In this document: piece after piece, positions 1-5,269 of the stretch | How the letters are laid out: each line of letters begins with the position of its first letter | How positions within the stretch are numbered: position 1 is the first letter of the stretch | Source: Actinomycetota bacterium | Lineage (GTDB): Bacteria > Actinomycetota > Thermoleophilia > Gaiellales > Gaiellaceae | Reading direction: 5' to 3' | NCBI GenBank assembly: GCA_005885565.1 | Contig: VAXK01000024.1 | Span: 1 to 7,327 of the forward strand | Length of the DNA stretch: 7,327 nucleotides | The notes under the pieces: model-generated | What the model was told of the DNA's origin: nothing | Seen by the model: the letters and a program-made list of their open reading frames with translations, nothing else | Databases searched by the model: none | Made by a program: the position numbers and the translations under genes

Positions 1-629
1 CTCTCGATCATCAGCCGATAGGCATCGACGTTGTCGACACCGACCGGCGTACCGAGATCGACGATCGCCTCCTTGCCTGCATGCGAGAGGTAATAGCGGT
101 CGACTTGAAGCGTGACCCGCTTTCCCGTGACCGGGTTCGGCGCGCTCGCGGTCGTGTAGACGACCTTGAACGCACGCGCGCCGGCGATCGTCAGCGGCTG
201 CGGGCCGCTGCGGACGCGCGCGCCGCGCAGTCTGCCGAGATCCGCCCGGATGCTCGTCGCGCTCGGCGGCGCGCTACGCGTGACGAGCACGCGGACGACG
301 TTGTTCTTGTCGCGGAAGGTCACGCGCGCGCCCGTCCCCTGCTGCGCCCATCCCTCCGGGTACTTCATCGAGTACGCGGCGTGCGCGTCCCGGAAACGAA
401 TGAACACCTGGTTGTCGGGGATGTCACCCGTCGCCGCGGCGTTCGCCTCGGCCTGGAGCGCACTCGCGGAGGGAGTCGTCGTGCCGGTCGCGGCGGTGCT
501 CGTCGCGGCGGAGGTCGTGGGCGAGGCGGACGTCGCCGGCGTCGCCGTCTTCTTGCCGCCGCAGCCGGTGAGCACGAAGGCGGCGCTCAGCGTGCTCGAG
601 GCGATCAAGAGCAGAGGTCTCGCGCGCAT
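1..629 (-). CDS. Secreted lipoprotein with PsbP/DcrB-like 'YPEGW' region (C-terminus cut by window edge)
   Basis: The minus-strand frame is open to the window edge, giving 209 residues. It begins with a lipoprotein signal: basic start MRAR, hydrophobic stretch at about residues 5-20, lipobox LTGC with the lipidated cysteine at residue 23. A Thr/Ser/Ala-rich linker follows (about 28-65), then a folded part containing YSMKYPEGW (86-94) and a beta-rich region. 'YSM.YP.GW' is typical of PsbP-related and DcrB-like extracytoplasmic domains, whose roles are mostly unknown, so I infer only a membrane-anchored surface protein. An in-frame ATG lies three codons upstream (638). I chose 629 because GGAG sits 10 bases before it but only one base before 638. 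The gene follows the sulfatase-like gene by about 40 bases on the same strand, so they may be co-transcribed. A tandem GTTCA repeat lies just upstream. Confidence 0.85.
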   Translation of the reverse strand, partial: MRARPLLLIASSTLSAAFVLTGCGGKKTATPATSASPTTSAATSTAATGTTTPSASALQAEANAAATGDIPDNQVFIRFRDAHAAYSMKYPEGWAQQGTGARVTFRDKNNVVRVLVTRSAPPSATSIRADLGRLRGARVRSGPQPLTIAGARAFKVVYTTASAPNPVTGKRVTLQVDRYYLSHAGKEAIVDLGTPVGVDNVDAYRLMIE

Positions 630-648
630 CTCGGACATGCTCCGCGCG

Positions 649-670
649 GGTGCCTGAACGCCGCCTGAAC
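649..670 (-). promoter_or_regulatory. Tandem 11-base direct repeat (PHO-box-like site 1) before the lipoprotein gene
   Basis: Read on the minus strand, unit one is GTTCAGGCGGC and unit two is GTTCAGGCACC, directly adjacent. This is the tidiest 11-base repeat in the window and matches the GTTCA core of Streptomyces PhoP direct-repeat units. It lies in the short gap between the sulfatase-like gene and the lipoprotein gene and points at the latter. Unlike the other four sites, no -10-like hexamer follows at the usual distance (GGAGCA is there instead), so its action as a promoter element is less certain. Confidence 0.5.
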
Positions 671-674
671 GGCG

Positions 675-2246
675 TCATCTGACGTGCATCGCCCGGAACT
701 GATACGGCAGGTCGAGCTCGGGGTAGCTCGCGCTCTTCAACAGCGCGTAGTGAGTGCCGAAGTACCGGTTGAACAGAAAGCGGAACGAGTTCACGGTGTT
801 GAGCTTCTGAGGTAGGCGAGCCTTCGGCGCGCCGGGGAGATGGAAAGCGCTCAGTCCTTTCACGCGCATGTCCCGCACCGCGGTCTCGCCCCAGTCTTCG
901 GGCAGTGCCTCGAAGCCTTCGTCGGACTGGATGACGATGATCGGCGGTGTTCTCGAGTGAGCCAAGATCGCGTCCGTCGCTTCCAAGAGCTTGCGATTGA
1001 CGAACCGGAGCTGCCTGACGTAGTACCGCATGCCCCTCCTCGTGCTGTGCCCCGTGTCGGATCGATCGGGAAAGGTCACGCTCTGGCCGCGCGCTCCGAA
1101 GATGTACGGATCGTGCGGCATCAACGTATGGAAGAGGACGAACTTCGGGCCGCGTTCGCCGGCCAACGCGCCGAGCTGAGCGAACGCCGAGCGGACGCTG
1201 CGCCGGAAGCGCTCGTTCGTCGCGCCCTCGTCGAACCCGTACCTTCCGCCGACCAGGCGGAGGACACTCTCCCGCAACCAGAGATACGTCAGGTTGTCGG
1301 GCGCCGCGAGGGTCGATATGTGGGGATTGTCGGCCGCAAAGGTGATGTTGTCGGAGTCGAGATGGAAGTACCGGTATCCGAGCTTCTCCAGCAGACGCGA
1401 CGCGCGGCTGTCCTCGATCATCTTCCGGACGAGAAGAACATCCTGCGAGCTCTTGCCCAGGATCTTCGGAAGACGACTGAGATAGTCCAGGTTCAGCGTC
1501 GACGCCATGTTGAACTCGCTCTTCGAATAGGGGCTCCGAGCCTGGTCGGCGACGACGAAGCCGCGCTGCTCGAGCTGACGGACGAAGCCCGAGTCGTCGT
1601 AGTGGAAGTAGCGCTTCAGGATGTCCGGGCGCGCGTAGTCGTCGGGAATGATGAAGTAGATGTCGGGCCGCCGGACATCGCTCGCGCGCCGCGGTTCCCG
1701 AAGACCGGTCGGCCAAAGCCGGGGGTCCGAGATCCGCACCGGCGGATGGTCGATTCGGTAGATCACGATCTTCGAGACCGGCACCAGGAGGACCGCTGCG
1801 GCGACGGCGCTCAGGACTCGGTTGAGATTGACCAGGTCGCTCTTCGTTCGGAGGACCGCGAAGGCGCCGAGAACGAAGAGCGCCGTCCAGACCGGAAACA
1901 GCTCCTTATCGGTCAGACCCCATCCGGAGCCCCTGCCGTGGAACCTCCCGTAGTAGAAGAAGGCAACGACGACCAGGGACGCCAGCACGCCGGCCTTGGA
2001 GCCCCGCTTGAGCAGGAGCATCAACAGGACGAAGAGCGCCGCGCCGCTTGCCGCCGCCGGAGCGAGCGACCTCCAGAGCACCTTCAGATCGACTTCGGCC
2101 TGGTTGTGCTGGAACAGCGAAAGGACTGGATAGGCTGCGAGAAGGATCGGAGGCAGAAGAGGGTTCAACCCTCTGAGCAGGGAGATCGCACGTTCTCGTC
2201 GGCCCGTTAGCACCGGCCGACCCCCGTCTGCCGCCGCGGGACGCAC
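675..2246 (-). CDS. Membrane-anchored sulfatase/alkaline-phosphatase-superfamily protein
   Basis: The protein has 523 residues. About five hydrophobic helices (roughly 29-46, 66-80, 85-100, 117-133, 145-163) are followed by a large domain (about 193-520) that would lie outside the membrane. That domain has the order seen in membrane-bound sulfatase-like hydrolases/transferases: RPDIYFIIPDDY (193-204) with acidic metal-ligand candidates D202/D203, a Ser/Thr-rich segment SPYSKSEFNMASTLN (238-252) that may hold the nucleophile, HTLMPHDPY (373-381), and QSDEGFE (440-446). Related enzymes act on cell-envelope glycans, teichoic acids or phosphate/sulfate esters; the substrate here is unknown. QSDEG has Glu where many relatives have the metal-binding His (SDHG). 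GTG at 2246 is the furthest upstream start and fits a near-leaderless transcript; GTG at 2210 has a better purine stretch before it. Divergent from the secreted protein at 2374. Confidence 0.82.
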   Translation of the reverse strand: MRPAAADGGRPVLTGRRERAISLLRGLNPLLPPILLAAYPVLSLFQHNQAEVDLKVLWRSLAPAAASGAALFVLLMLLLKRGSKAGVLASLVVVAFFYYGRFHGRGSGWGLTDKELFPVWTALFVLGAFAVLRTKSDLVNLNRVLSAVAAAVLLVPVSKIVIYRIDHPPVRISDPRLWPTGLREPRRASDVRRPDIYFIIPDDYARPDILKRYFHYDDSGFVRQLEQRGFVVADQARSPYSKSEFNMASTLNLDYLSRLPKILGKSSQDVLLVRKMIEDSRASRLLEKLGYRYFHLDSDNITFAADNPHISTLAAPDNLTYLWLRESVLRLVGGRYGFDEGATNERFRRSVRSAFAQLGALAGERGPKFVLFHTLMPHDPYIFGARGQSVTFPDRSDTGHSTRRGMRYYVRQLRFVNRKLLEATDAILAHSRTPPIIVIQSDEGFEALPEDWGETAVRDMRVKGLSAFHLPGAPKARLPQKLNTVNSFRFLFNRYFGTHYALLKSASYPELDLPYQFRAMHVR

Positions 2247-2254
2247 GGCGGGGC

Positions 2255-2260
2255 ACGCTA
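2255..2260 (-). promoter_or_regulatory. Predicted -10 element for the sulfatase-like gene
   Basis: On the minus strand TAGCGT fits the TANNNT pattern and starts 12 bases after the last A of the second TTCA core of site 2. Transcription would start near 2248, two bases before the GTG start, which agrees with the lack of a Shine-Dalgarno sequence. Prediction only. Confidence 0.4.
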
Positions 2261-2265
2261 GATCC

Positions 2266-2287
2266 GGAAGATGAATGCACGATGAAC
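2266..2287 (-). promoter_or_regulatory. Tandem 11-base direct repeat (site 2), upstream of the sulfatase-like gene
   Basis: On the minus strand unit one is GTTCATCGTGC and unit two is ATTCATCTTCC; both carry TTCATC at an 11-base period. The site ends five bases before the TAGCGT -10 candidate, the position an OmpR/PhoB-family activator usually takes when its operator replaces the -35 element. Confidence 0.55.
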
Positions 2288-2311
2288 CGGCGGAACGTCG
2301 AACCGTCGCCC

Positions 2312-2333
2312 TTTCATCGCGCGTTCATCGCGG
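2312..2333 (+). promoter_or_regulatory. Tandem 11-base direct repeat (site 3), upstream of the secreted protein gene
   Basis: Unit one is TTTCATCGCGC and unit two is GTTCATCGCGG, with TTCATCGCG shared exactly. It points towards the gene at 2374. CATCAT at 2339-2344 is a weak -10 candidate at the same distance as in sites 2 and 5, giving a start near 2351 and a short leader carrying the ribosome binding site AAGGAG (2361-2366). Site 2 lies 24 bases away in the opposite direction, so the region forms a back-to-back pair of operators. Confidence 0.55.
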
Positions 2334-2373
2334 CCGGCCATCATCGGCCGGTCCGAGCGAAAGGAGACTGACG

Positions 2374-3102
2374 ATGAAGAAGCTCTCCGCCGTACTGGCG
2401 GTCGTCGCGATCGCAGCGACGATCGCGGTCTGGGCGCCGTGGGCGTCGAGCGCAGGGTCGGGAAGCGGTTCCCCGTACGAGCCCGTGCTCGATCCCGCGA
2501 GCTTCACGACGACGATCGACAACCCCTACTTCCCGCTGCCGGTCGGTCGGACGTTGACCTACAGGGGTGTCAAGGACGGGCAGACCCAAGAGGATCGGGT
2601 GACGGTCACCGACCAGACCAAGACGGTCGCCGAGGGCATTACCGCCCGCGTCGTCACCGACGTCGCTACTCACGACGGAGCTCTGCTCGAGAAGACGTCC
2701 GACTGGTATGCCCAGGACAAGCAGGGCAACGTCTGGTACCTGGGCGAGGACACCGCGCACTACCTCCCGAACGGCAAGGTCGACACGTCTGGCTCATGGG
2801 AAGCCGGCGTCCACGACGCCGAGCCCGGAATCGTGATGGAAGCGAACCCGCAGATCCCCGACGCCTATCGACAGGAATTCCTGACCGGGCAGGCCGAGGA
2901 CACTGCCTGGATCGTCGATCGCGGCGGCTCGACGACCGTTCCGTACGGAACGCTCAAGAACGTGCTGACCTCGCTCGAGGCGACGCGCCTCGAACCGGGC
3001 GCATACGACCAGAAGGTGTACGCGCCCGGCATCGGCATCGCACGAGAGCAAGCCCTCACCGGCCCACCGGAGTTCGCGGAGCTCGTCAGCGTCACCGGCT
3101 AA
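2374..3102 (+). CDS. Secreted protein of unknown function ('NPYFPLPVG' family)
   Basis: The protein has 242 residues. The start is fixed by AAGGAG seven bases before ATG 2374. A Sec signal peptide (MKK, then a hydrophobic run to about residue 20) probably ends near SSA-G (27/28). There is no lipobox cysteine, and the mature protein contains no cysteine. The mature part has the marks of a widespread but uncharacterised bacterial family as I remember it: IDNPYFPLPVGRTLTYRG (48-65), DWYAQDKQGNVWYLGEDT (110-127), a SWEAGV...PGIVM segment (141-155), VPYGTLKNVL (189-198) and YAPGIGIA (216-223). It looks beta-rich and Trp/Tyr-rich, which would suit an exported binding protein, but no catalytic motif is seen and I give no function. 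It is monocistronic, with its own operator-like repeat upstream and a hairpin terminator downstream. An upstream in-frame ATG at 2275 is rejected because it would cover both control sites and spoil the signal peptide. Confidence 0.88.
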   Translation: MKKLSAVLAVVAIAATIAVWAPWASSAGSGSGSPYEPVLDPASFTTTIDNPYFPLPVGRTLTYRGVKDGQTQEDRVTVTDQTKTVAEGITARVVTDVATHDGALLEKTSDWYAQDKQGNVWYLGEDTAHYLPNGKVDTSGSWEAGVHDAEPGIVMEANPQIPDAYRQEFLTGQAEDTAWIVDRGGSTTVPYGTLKNVLTSLEATRLEPGAYDQKVYAPGIGIAREQALTGPPEFAELVSVTG

Positions 3103-3123
3103 GCGCACACCGGGTCGACAGCA

Positions 3124-3164
3124 GGCCCAGCCCGAGCCGACGTCAGGTCGGCTCGGCCTGGGCC
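3124..3164. terminator. Long interrupted hairpin, likely terminator of the secreted protein gene
   Basis: The stem pairs GGCCCAG (3124-3130) with CTGGGCC (3158-3164) and CCGAGCCGAC (3132-3141) with GTCGGCTCGG (3147-3156). A single C-C mismatch separates the two parts and the loop is GTCAG. It starts 21 bases after the TAA stop. No U-tract follows, which is common for terminator hairpins in high-GC actinobacteria. Confidence 0.7.
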
Positions 3165-3191
3165 CACACTCTCGTAGCGACGCGGTGGTCG

Positions 3192-3197
3192 TAAGCT
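3192..3197 (+). promoter_or_regulatory. Predicted -10 element for the epimerase gene
   Basis: TAAGCT fits TANNNT and would put the transcript start at about 3204-3205, exactly on the proposed CTG start codon. No convincing -35 and no TTCA repeat is visible upstream, and there is no Shine-Dalgarno sequence. A leaderless transcript is therefore inferred; weak evidence. Confidence 0.3.
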
Positions 3198-3204
3198 TCG
3201 CGCC

Positions 3205-4044
3205 CTGTCGAAGGTCGTCGTCACCGGCGCGAGCGGAAAGGCCGGACGGGCGGTCGTCCGCGATCTGCTCGGGGACGAGCACGAGGTGCTTGCGGTCGAC
3301 GTCGTCCCGCCCGCCGAATCATCTGCGACGCTTCTGCTCGCCGACCTGACGGACTTCGGCCAGACCGTCGAGTGCCTGGCAGGCGCGGACGCCGTCGTTC
3401 ACCTTGCCGCGATCCCTGCGCCTCGAATCCGCACCGAGGAGACGACCTTCCGGACGAACATGCTCAGCACGTTCAACGTCTTCGAGGCGGCGCGGCTGCT
3501 CGGCGTAGGTCGCGTCGTCTGGGCGTCGAGCGAGACGATCCTCGGCCTGCCCTTCGAGCGCGAGCAGCCCGCCTACGCGCCGATCGACGAGGAGCACCCT
3601 GCCTATCCAGAATCGAGCTACGCGCTCGCGAAGCTGCTCTCGGAGGAGCTCGGCCGGCAGCTGCATCGGTGGACCCGGACGCCGTACGTCGCGCTCCGCT
3701 TCTCGAACATCATGGAACCCGAGGAGTACGCGCGCTTCCCGGCCTACTGGGACGATCCGAGCGCGCGTCGCTGGAACCTCTGGGGCTACGTCGACGCCCG
3801 CGACGTCGCCCAGAGCTGCCGGCTCGCGCTCGAAGCCGACGTCGGCGCGGAGCACTTCATCGTCGCCGCTGCAGACACCGTCATGAACCGCCCGAGCCGG
3901 GAGCTGATGGCCGAGCTGTACCCGTCGGTGCCCTACCGGCCGACCGCGGGCGACTTCGACACGCTGCTCTCGATCCGGAAGGCGCGGAGGCTGCTCGGCT
4001 ACGAGCCGCGGTGGTCTTGGCGCGAGCACATCACCGACACGTGA
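3205..4044 (+). CDS. NAD-dependent epimerase/dehydratase (extended SDR family)
   Basis: Read from CTG 3205 the protein has 279 residues. It opens with a Rossmann fold: beta strand KVVV, then TGASGKAG (7-14), the nucleotide-binding glycine motif. Asp32 at the end of the second strand favours NAD over NADP. HLAA (66-69), the catalytic Ser region WASSE (106-110) and YALAK (Tyr139, Lys143) complete the SDR active site, and WGYVDARDVA (193-202) is the usual C-terminal motif of sugar-nucleotide epimerases/dehydratases. It is rather short for a classical GalE, so a nucleoside-sugar or related substrate is only a guess. The first ordinary start in frame is GTG 3286, which would delete the glycine motif; an in-frame TAG at 3175 limits the frame upstream and no ATG, GTG or TTG lies between. 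CTG initiation, or an ATG-to-CTG change or error, is therefore needed. A perfect terminator hairpin follows the stop. Confidence 0.85.
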   Translation: MSKVVVTGASGKAGRAVVRDLLGDEHEVLAVDVVPPAESSATLLLADLTDFGQTVECLAGADAVVHLAAIPAPRIRTEETTFRTNMLSTFNVFEAARLLGVGRVVWASSETILGLPFEREQPAYAPIDEEHPAYPESSYALAKLLSEELGRQLHRWTRTPYVALRFSNIMEPEEYARFPAYWDDPSARRWNLWGYVDARDVAQSCRLALEADVGAEHFIVAAADTVMNRPSRELMAELYPSVPYRPTAGDFDTLLSIRKARRLLGYEPRWSWREHITDT

Positions 4045-4045
4045 A

Positions 4046-4075
4046 GCTCCGAGGCCCCGGCAGGGGCCTCGGAGC
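4046..4075. terminator. Perfect 13-bp hairpin terminator between convergent genes
   Basis: GCTCCGAGGCCCC (4046-4058) pairs without mismatch with GGGGCCTCGGAGC (4063-4075) around a GGCA loop. It begins one base after the epimerase stop codon and lies 31 bases beyond the stop of the minus-strand small secreted protein gene, so it can serve both converging transcripts. No U-tract is seen on either side. Confidence 0.82.
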
Positions 4076-4106
4076 ACGGCTCCGCTGACGCCGCAGCAAC
4101 GACGAG

Positions 4107-4445
4107 CTAGTGCTCGCCCTGCTGCTGCGTGTCGGCGTTCGCGTTCGTGTCCGCGTAGCCGCCGGGGCCGTCGCTGGGGCCGGACTCCGCGGCCTGCTCG
4201 CTCTCGGAGCCGGCCTGCTCGCCGGCGGTCTCGGACACCTGGCCGGTGTTGTCGGGTGCCGACTGGTCGCCCTGCTGGACGTTGTCGCCGTCGACCGACG
4301 ATGCTGCTTCCTGCTGGCTCTGCGACGCCGCCGGCCGGGCCGGTGGATTCGCCTTCGAGCCCGCCGAGGCGAGCGTCGCGCCGCCGACGGCGAGCGCAGC
4401 CAGCGCGGTCACCGCGGCGGCGATCTTGGTGAGTCGTTCGCGCAT
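4107..4445 (-). CDS. Small acidic secreted protein, disordered, divergent from the two-component genes
   Basis: The protein has 112 residues. ATG 4445 is preceded by AAGGAGG at a six-base spacing, which fixes the start against the longer frame that opens at 4553. Residues 1-28 form a signal peptide (MRERLTK, hydrophobic Ala/Leu/Val run, cleavage near ASA-G). The mature part is rich in Gln, Ser, Asp, Glu, Ala and Gly, strongly acidic, free of Cys, Trp and Phe, with only one Lys, one Arg, one His and one Tyr. It looks intrinsically disordered. The C-terminal stretch GPSDGPGGYADTNANAD (89-105) recalls acidic tails that I loosely associate with small exported actinobacterial proteins near two-component genes. 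Function is unknown; cation binding or a role as ligand of the neighbouring sensor are only ideas. It is transcribed away from the response regulator gene and has its own operator-like repeat. Confidence 0.85.
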   Translation of the reverse strand: MRERLTKIAAAVTALAALAVGGATLASAGSKANPPARPAASQSQQEAASSVDGDNVQQGDQSAPDNTGQVSETAGEQAGSESEQAAESGPSDGPGGYADTNANADTQQQGEH

Positions 4446-4490
4446 GTCGTTCCTCCTTCGAGTCGTGTTCACGTCGGACATGCGCAAGCC

Positions 4491-4496
4491 ACGGTA
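4491..4496 (-). promoter_or_regulatory. Predicted -10 element for the small acidic protein gene
   Basis: On the minus strand TACCGT fits TANNNT and starts 12 bases after the last A of the second TTCA core of site 5, the same spacing as at site 2. Transcription would begin near 4484, giving a leader of about 39 bases that contains AAGGAGG. Confidence 0.4.
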
Positions 4497-4501
4497 GGAG
4501 G

Positions 4502-4523
4502 CCGAGGTGAAACAGATGTGAGA
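4502..4523 (-). promoter_or_regulatory. Tandem 11-base direct repeat (site 5), upstream of the small acidic protein gene
   Basis: On the minus strand unit one is TCTCACATCTG and unit two is TTTCACCTCGG, both with TCAC at an 11-base period. It points towards the gene at 4445. Its CTCACATC octamer also occurs in site 4 on the opposite strand, supporting one regulator for both divergent promoters. Confidence 0.5.
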
Positions 4524-4551
4524 CGCGCCGCACCTGTGCCGCAGCCCATCC

Positions 4552-4573
4552 ATTCACGTTTTTCTCACATCGC
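4552..4573 (+). promoter_or_regulatory. Tandem 11-base direct repeat (site 4), upstream of the response regulator gene
   Basis: Unit one is ATTCACGTTTT and unit two is TCTCACATCGC, again with TCAC at an 11-base period. It lies 18 bases before the response regulator ATG, as expected for an autoregulatory operator. CACAGT (4580-4585) is a plausible but imperfect -10 element and would place the transcript start at 4592, the A of the ATG, so the mRNA may be leaderless; no Shine-Dalgarno sequence is present. Confidence 0.5.
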
Positions 4574-4591
4574 TCCAGGCACAGTGCTGCC

Positions 4592-5269
4592 ATGAAGGTG
4601 CTGCTGGTGGAGGACGATCCCAAGATGGCGGCGCTCGTTCGCCGCGGCTTGACCGAGAATGGCAACGCGACCGACGTCGCGCCGGACGGGGAGGACGCGC
4701 TCTGGATGGCGCGAGCGCACGCCTACGACGTCATCGTCCTCGACGTGATGCTCCCCGGCCGGGACGGCTTCGCGACCTGCGCAGCGCTGCGCGAAGGCGG
4801 CGTCTGGGTGCCGGTGTTGATGCTGACCGCCCGCGACTCGGTCGCCGACCGGGTCGCGGGCCTCGACGCCGGCGCCGACGACTACCTGACCAAGCCGTTC
4901 TCGCTCGCGGAGCTGCGCGCCCGGCTTCGCGCACTCGTACGCCGCGGGGCCGCCGAACGGCCGACCGTGCTCGAGGTCGGCGACCTCCGCCTCGACCCGG
5001 CCACGCAGCAAGTCTGGCGCGGCAGGACGGAGCTCCAGCTGTCGACCAAGGAATACGCGCTGCTCGAGCTGTTCATGCGCAGACCGGGCCAGGTGCTCTC
5101 GCGCTTCGAGCTGCTCGAGCACGGCTGGGACATCGGCTACGACAACCGCTCGAACGTGATCACCGTCTACATCCGCTACCTGCGCGAGAAGATCGACCGT
5201 CCCTTCGGCCGGCGCTCGATCGAGACCGTGCACGGCGCCGGTTACCGGCTGCGCAAGGACGGCGGTTGA
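4592..5269 (+). CDS. OmpR/PhoB-family two-component response regulator
   Basis: The protein has 225 residues, the normal family length. The receiver domain (about 1-115) has the acidic pocket EDD (7-9), phosphoacceptor Asp51 in VLDVMLPG, Thr79, Tyr98 and Lys101 in KPF. The winged-helix DNA-binding domain (about 126-222) has the typical LSTKEYALLELFMRRPGQVLSR segment (150-171), a recognition helix at about 188-201 (NVITVYIRYLREKI) and the C-terminal wing VHGAGYRLRKDGG. All phosphorylation residues are present, so it should be active. The family binds tandem direct repeats at about an 11-base period, which is what lies just upstream. The start has no Shine-Dalgarno sequence and the mRNA may be leaderless. 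The stop overlaps the start of the kinase gene, so the two form one operon. Sequence alone does not say which named system (PhoP, CutR, TcrA and so on) it matches. Confidence 0.95.
   Translation: MKVLLVEDDPKMAALVRRGLTENGNATDVAPDGEDALWMARAHAYDVIVLDVMLPGRDGFATCAALREGGVWVPVLMLTARDSVADRVAGLDAGADDYLTKPFSLAELRARLRALVRRGAAERPTVLEVGDLRLDPATQQVWRGRTELQLSTKEYALLELFMRRPGQVLSRFELLEHGWDIGYDNRSNVITVYIRYLREKIDRPFGRRSIETVHGAGYRLRKDGG

Noticed and set aside
81..668. Open plus-strand frames opposite the lipoprotein gene
   Set aside because: Arg-rich repeats of codon shadow; the minus strand here has a clear lipoprotein signal with lipobox.
840..2210. Long open plus-strand frame opposite the sulfatase-like gene
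   Set aside because: Its translation is Arg/Glu/Asp-rich without domains and it is exactly antisense to a gene with membrane helices and superfamily motifs. High GC content makes such frames common.
2332..2353. Hairpin GGCCGGCC, loop ATCATC, GGCCGGTC before the secreted protein gene, considered as a riboswitch or attenuator
   Set aside because: It is short and overlaps the predicted -10 region, so most of it would lie upstream of the predicted transcript start, and no known riboswitch core or U-tract is visible.
3286..4044. GTG 3286 as the epimerase start
   Set aside because: It removes the first beta strand and the glycine-rich nucleotide-binding motif, which are perfectly encoded just upstream in frame.
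4446..4553. N-terminal extension of the small acidic protein to 4553
   Set aside because: It would cover the site 5 repeat and the -10 candidate and bury the signal peptide; AAGGAGG at proper spacing marks ATG 4445.
3319..4665. Long open minus-strand frame across the epimerase, the small acidic gene and the start of the regulator
   Set aside because: It spans a perfect terminator hairpin and two promoters, and its translation is low-complexity and Arg-rich. The three genes beneath it are well supported.
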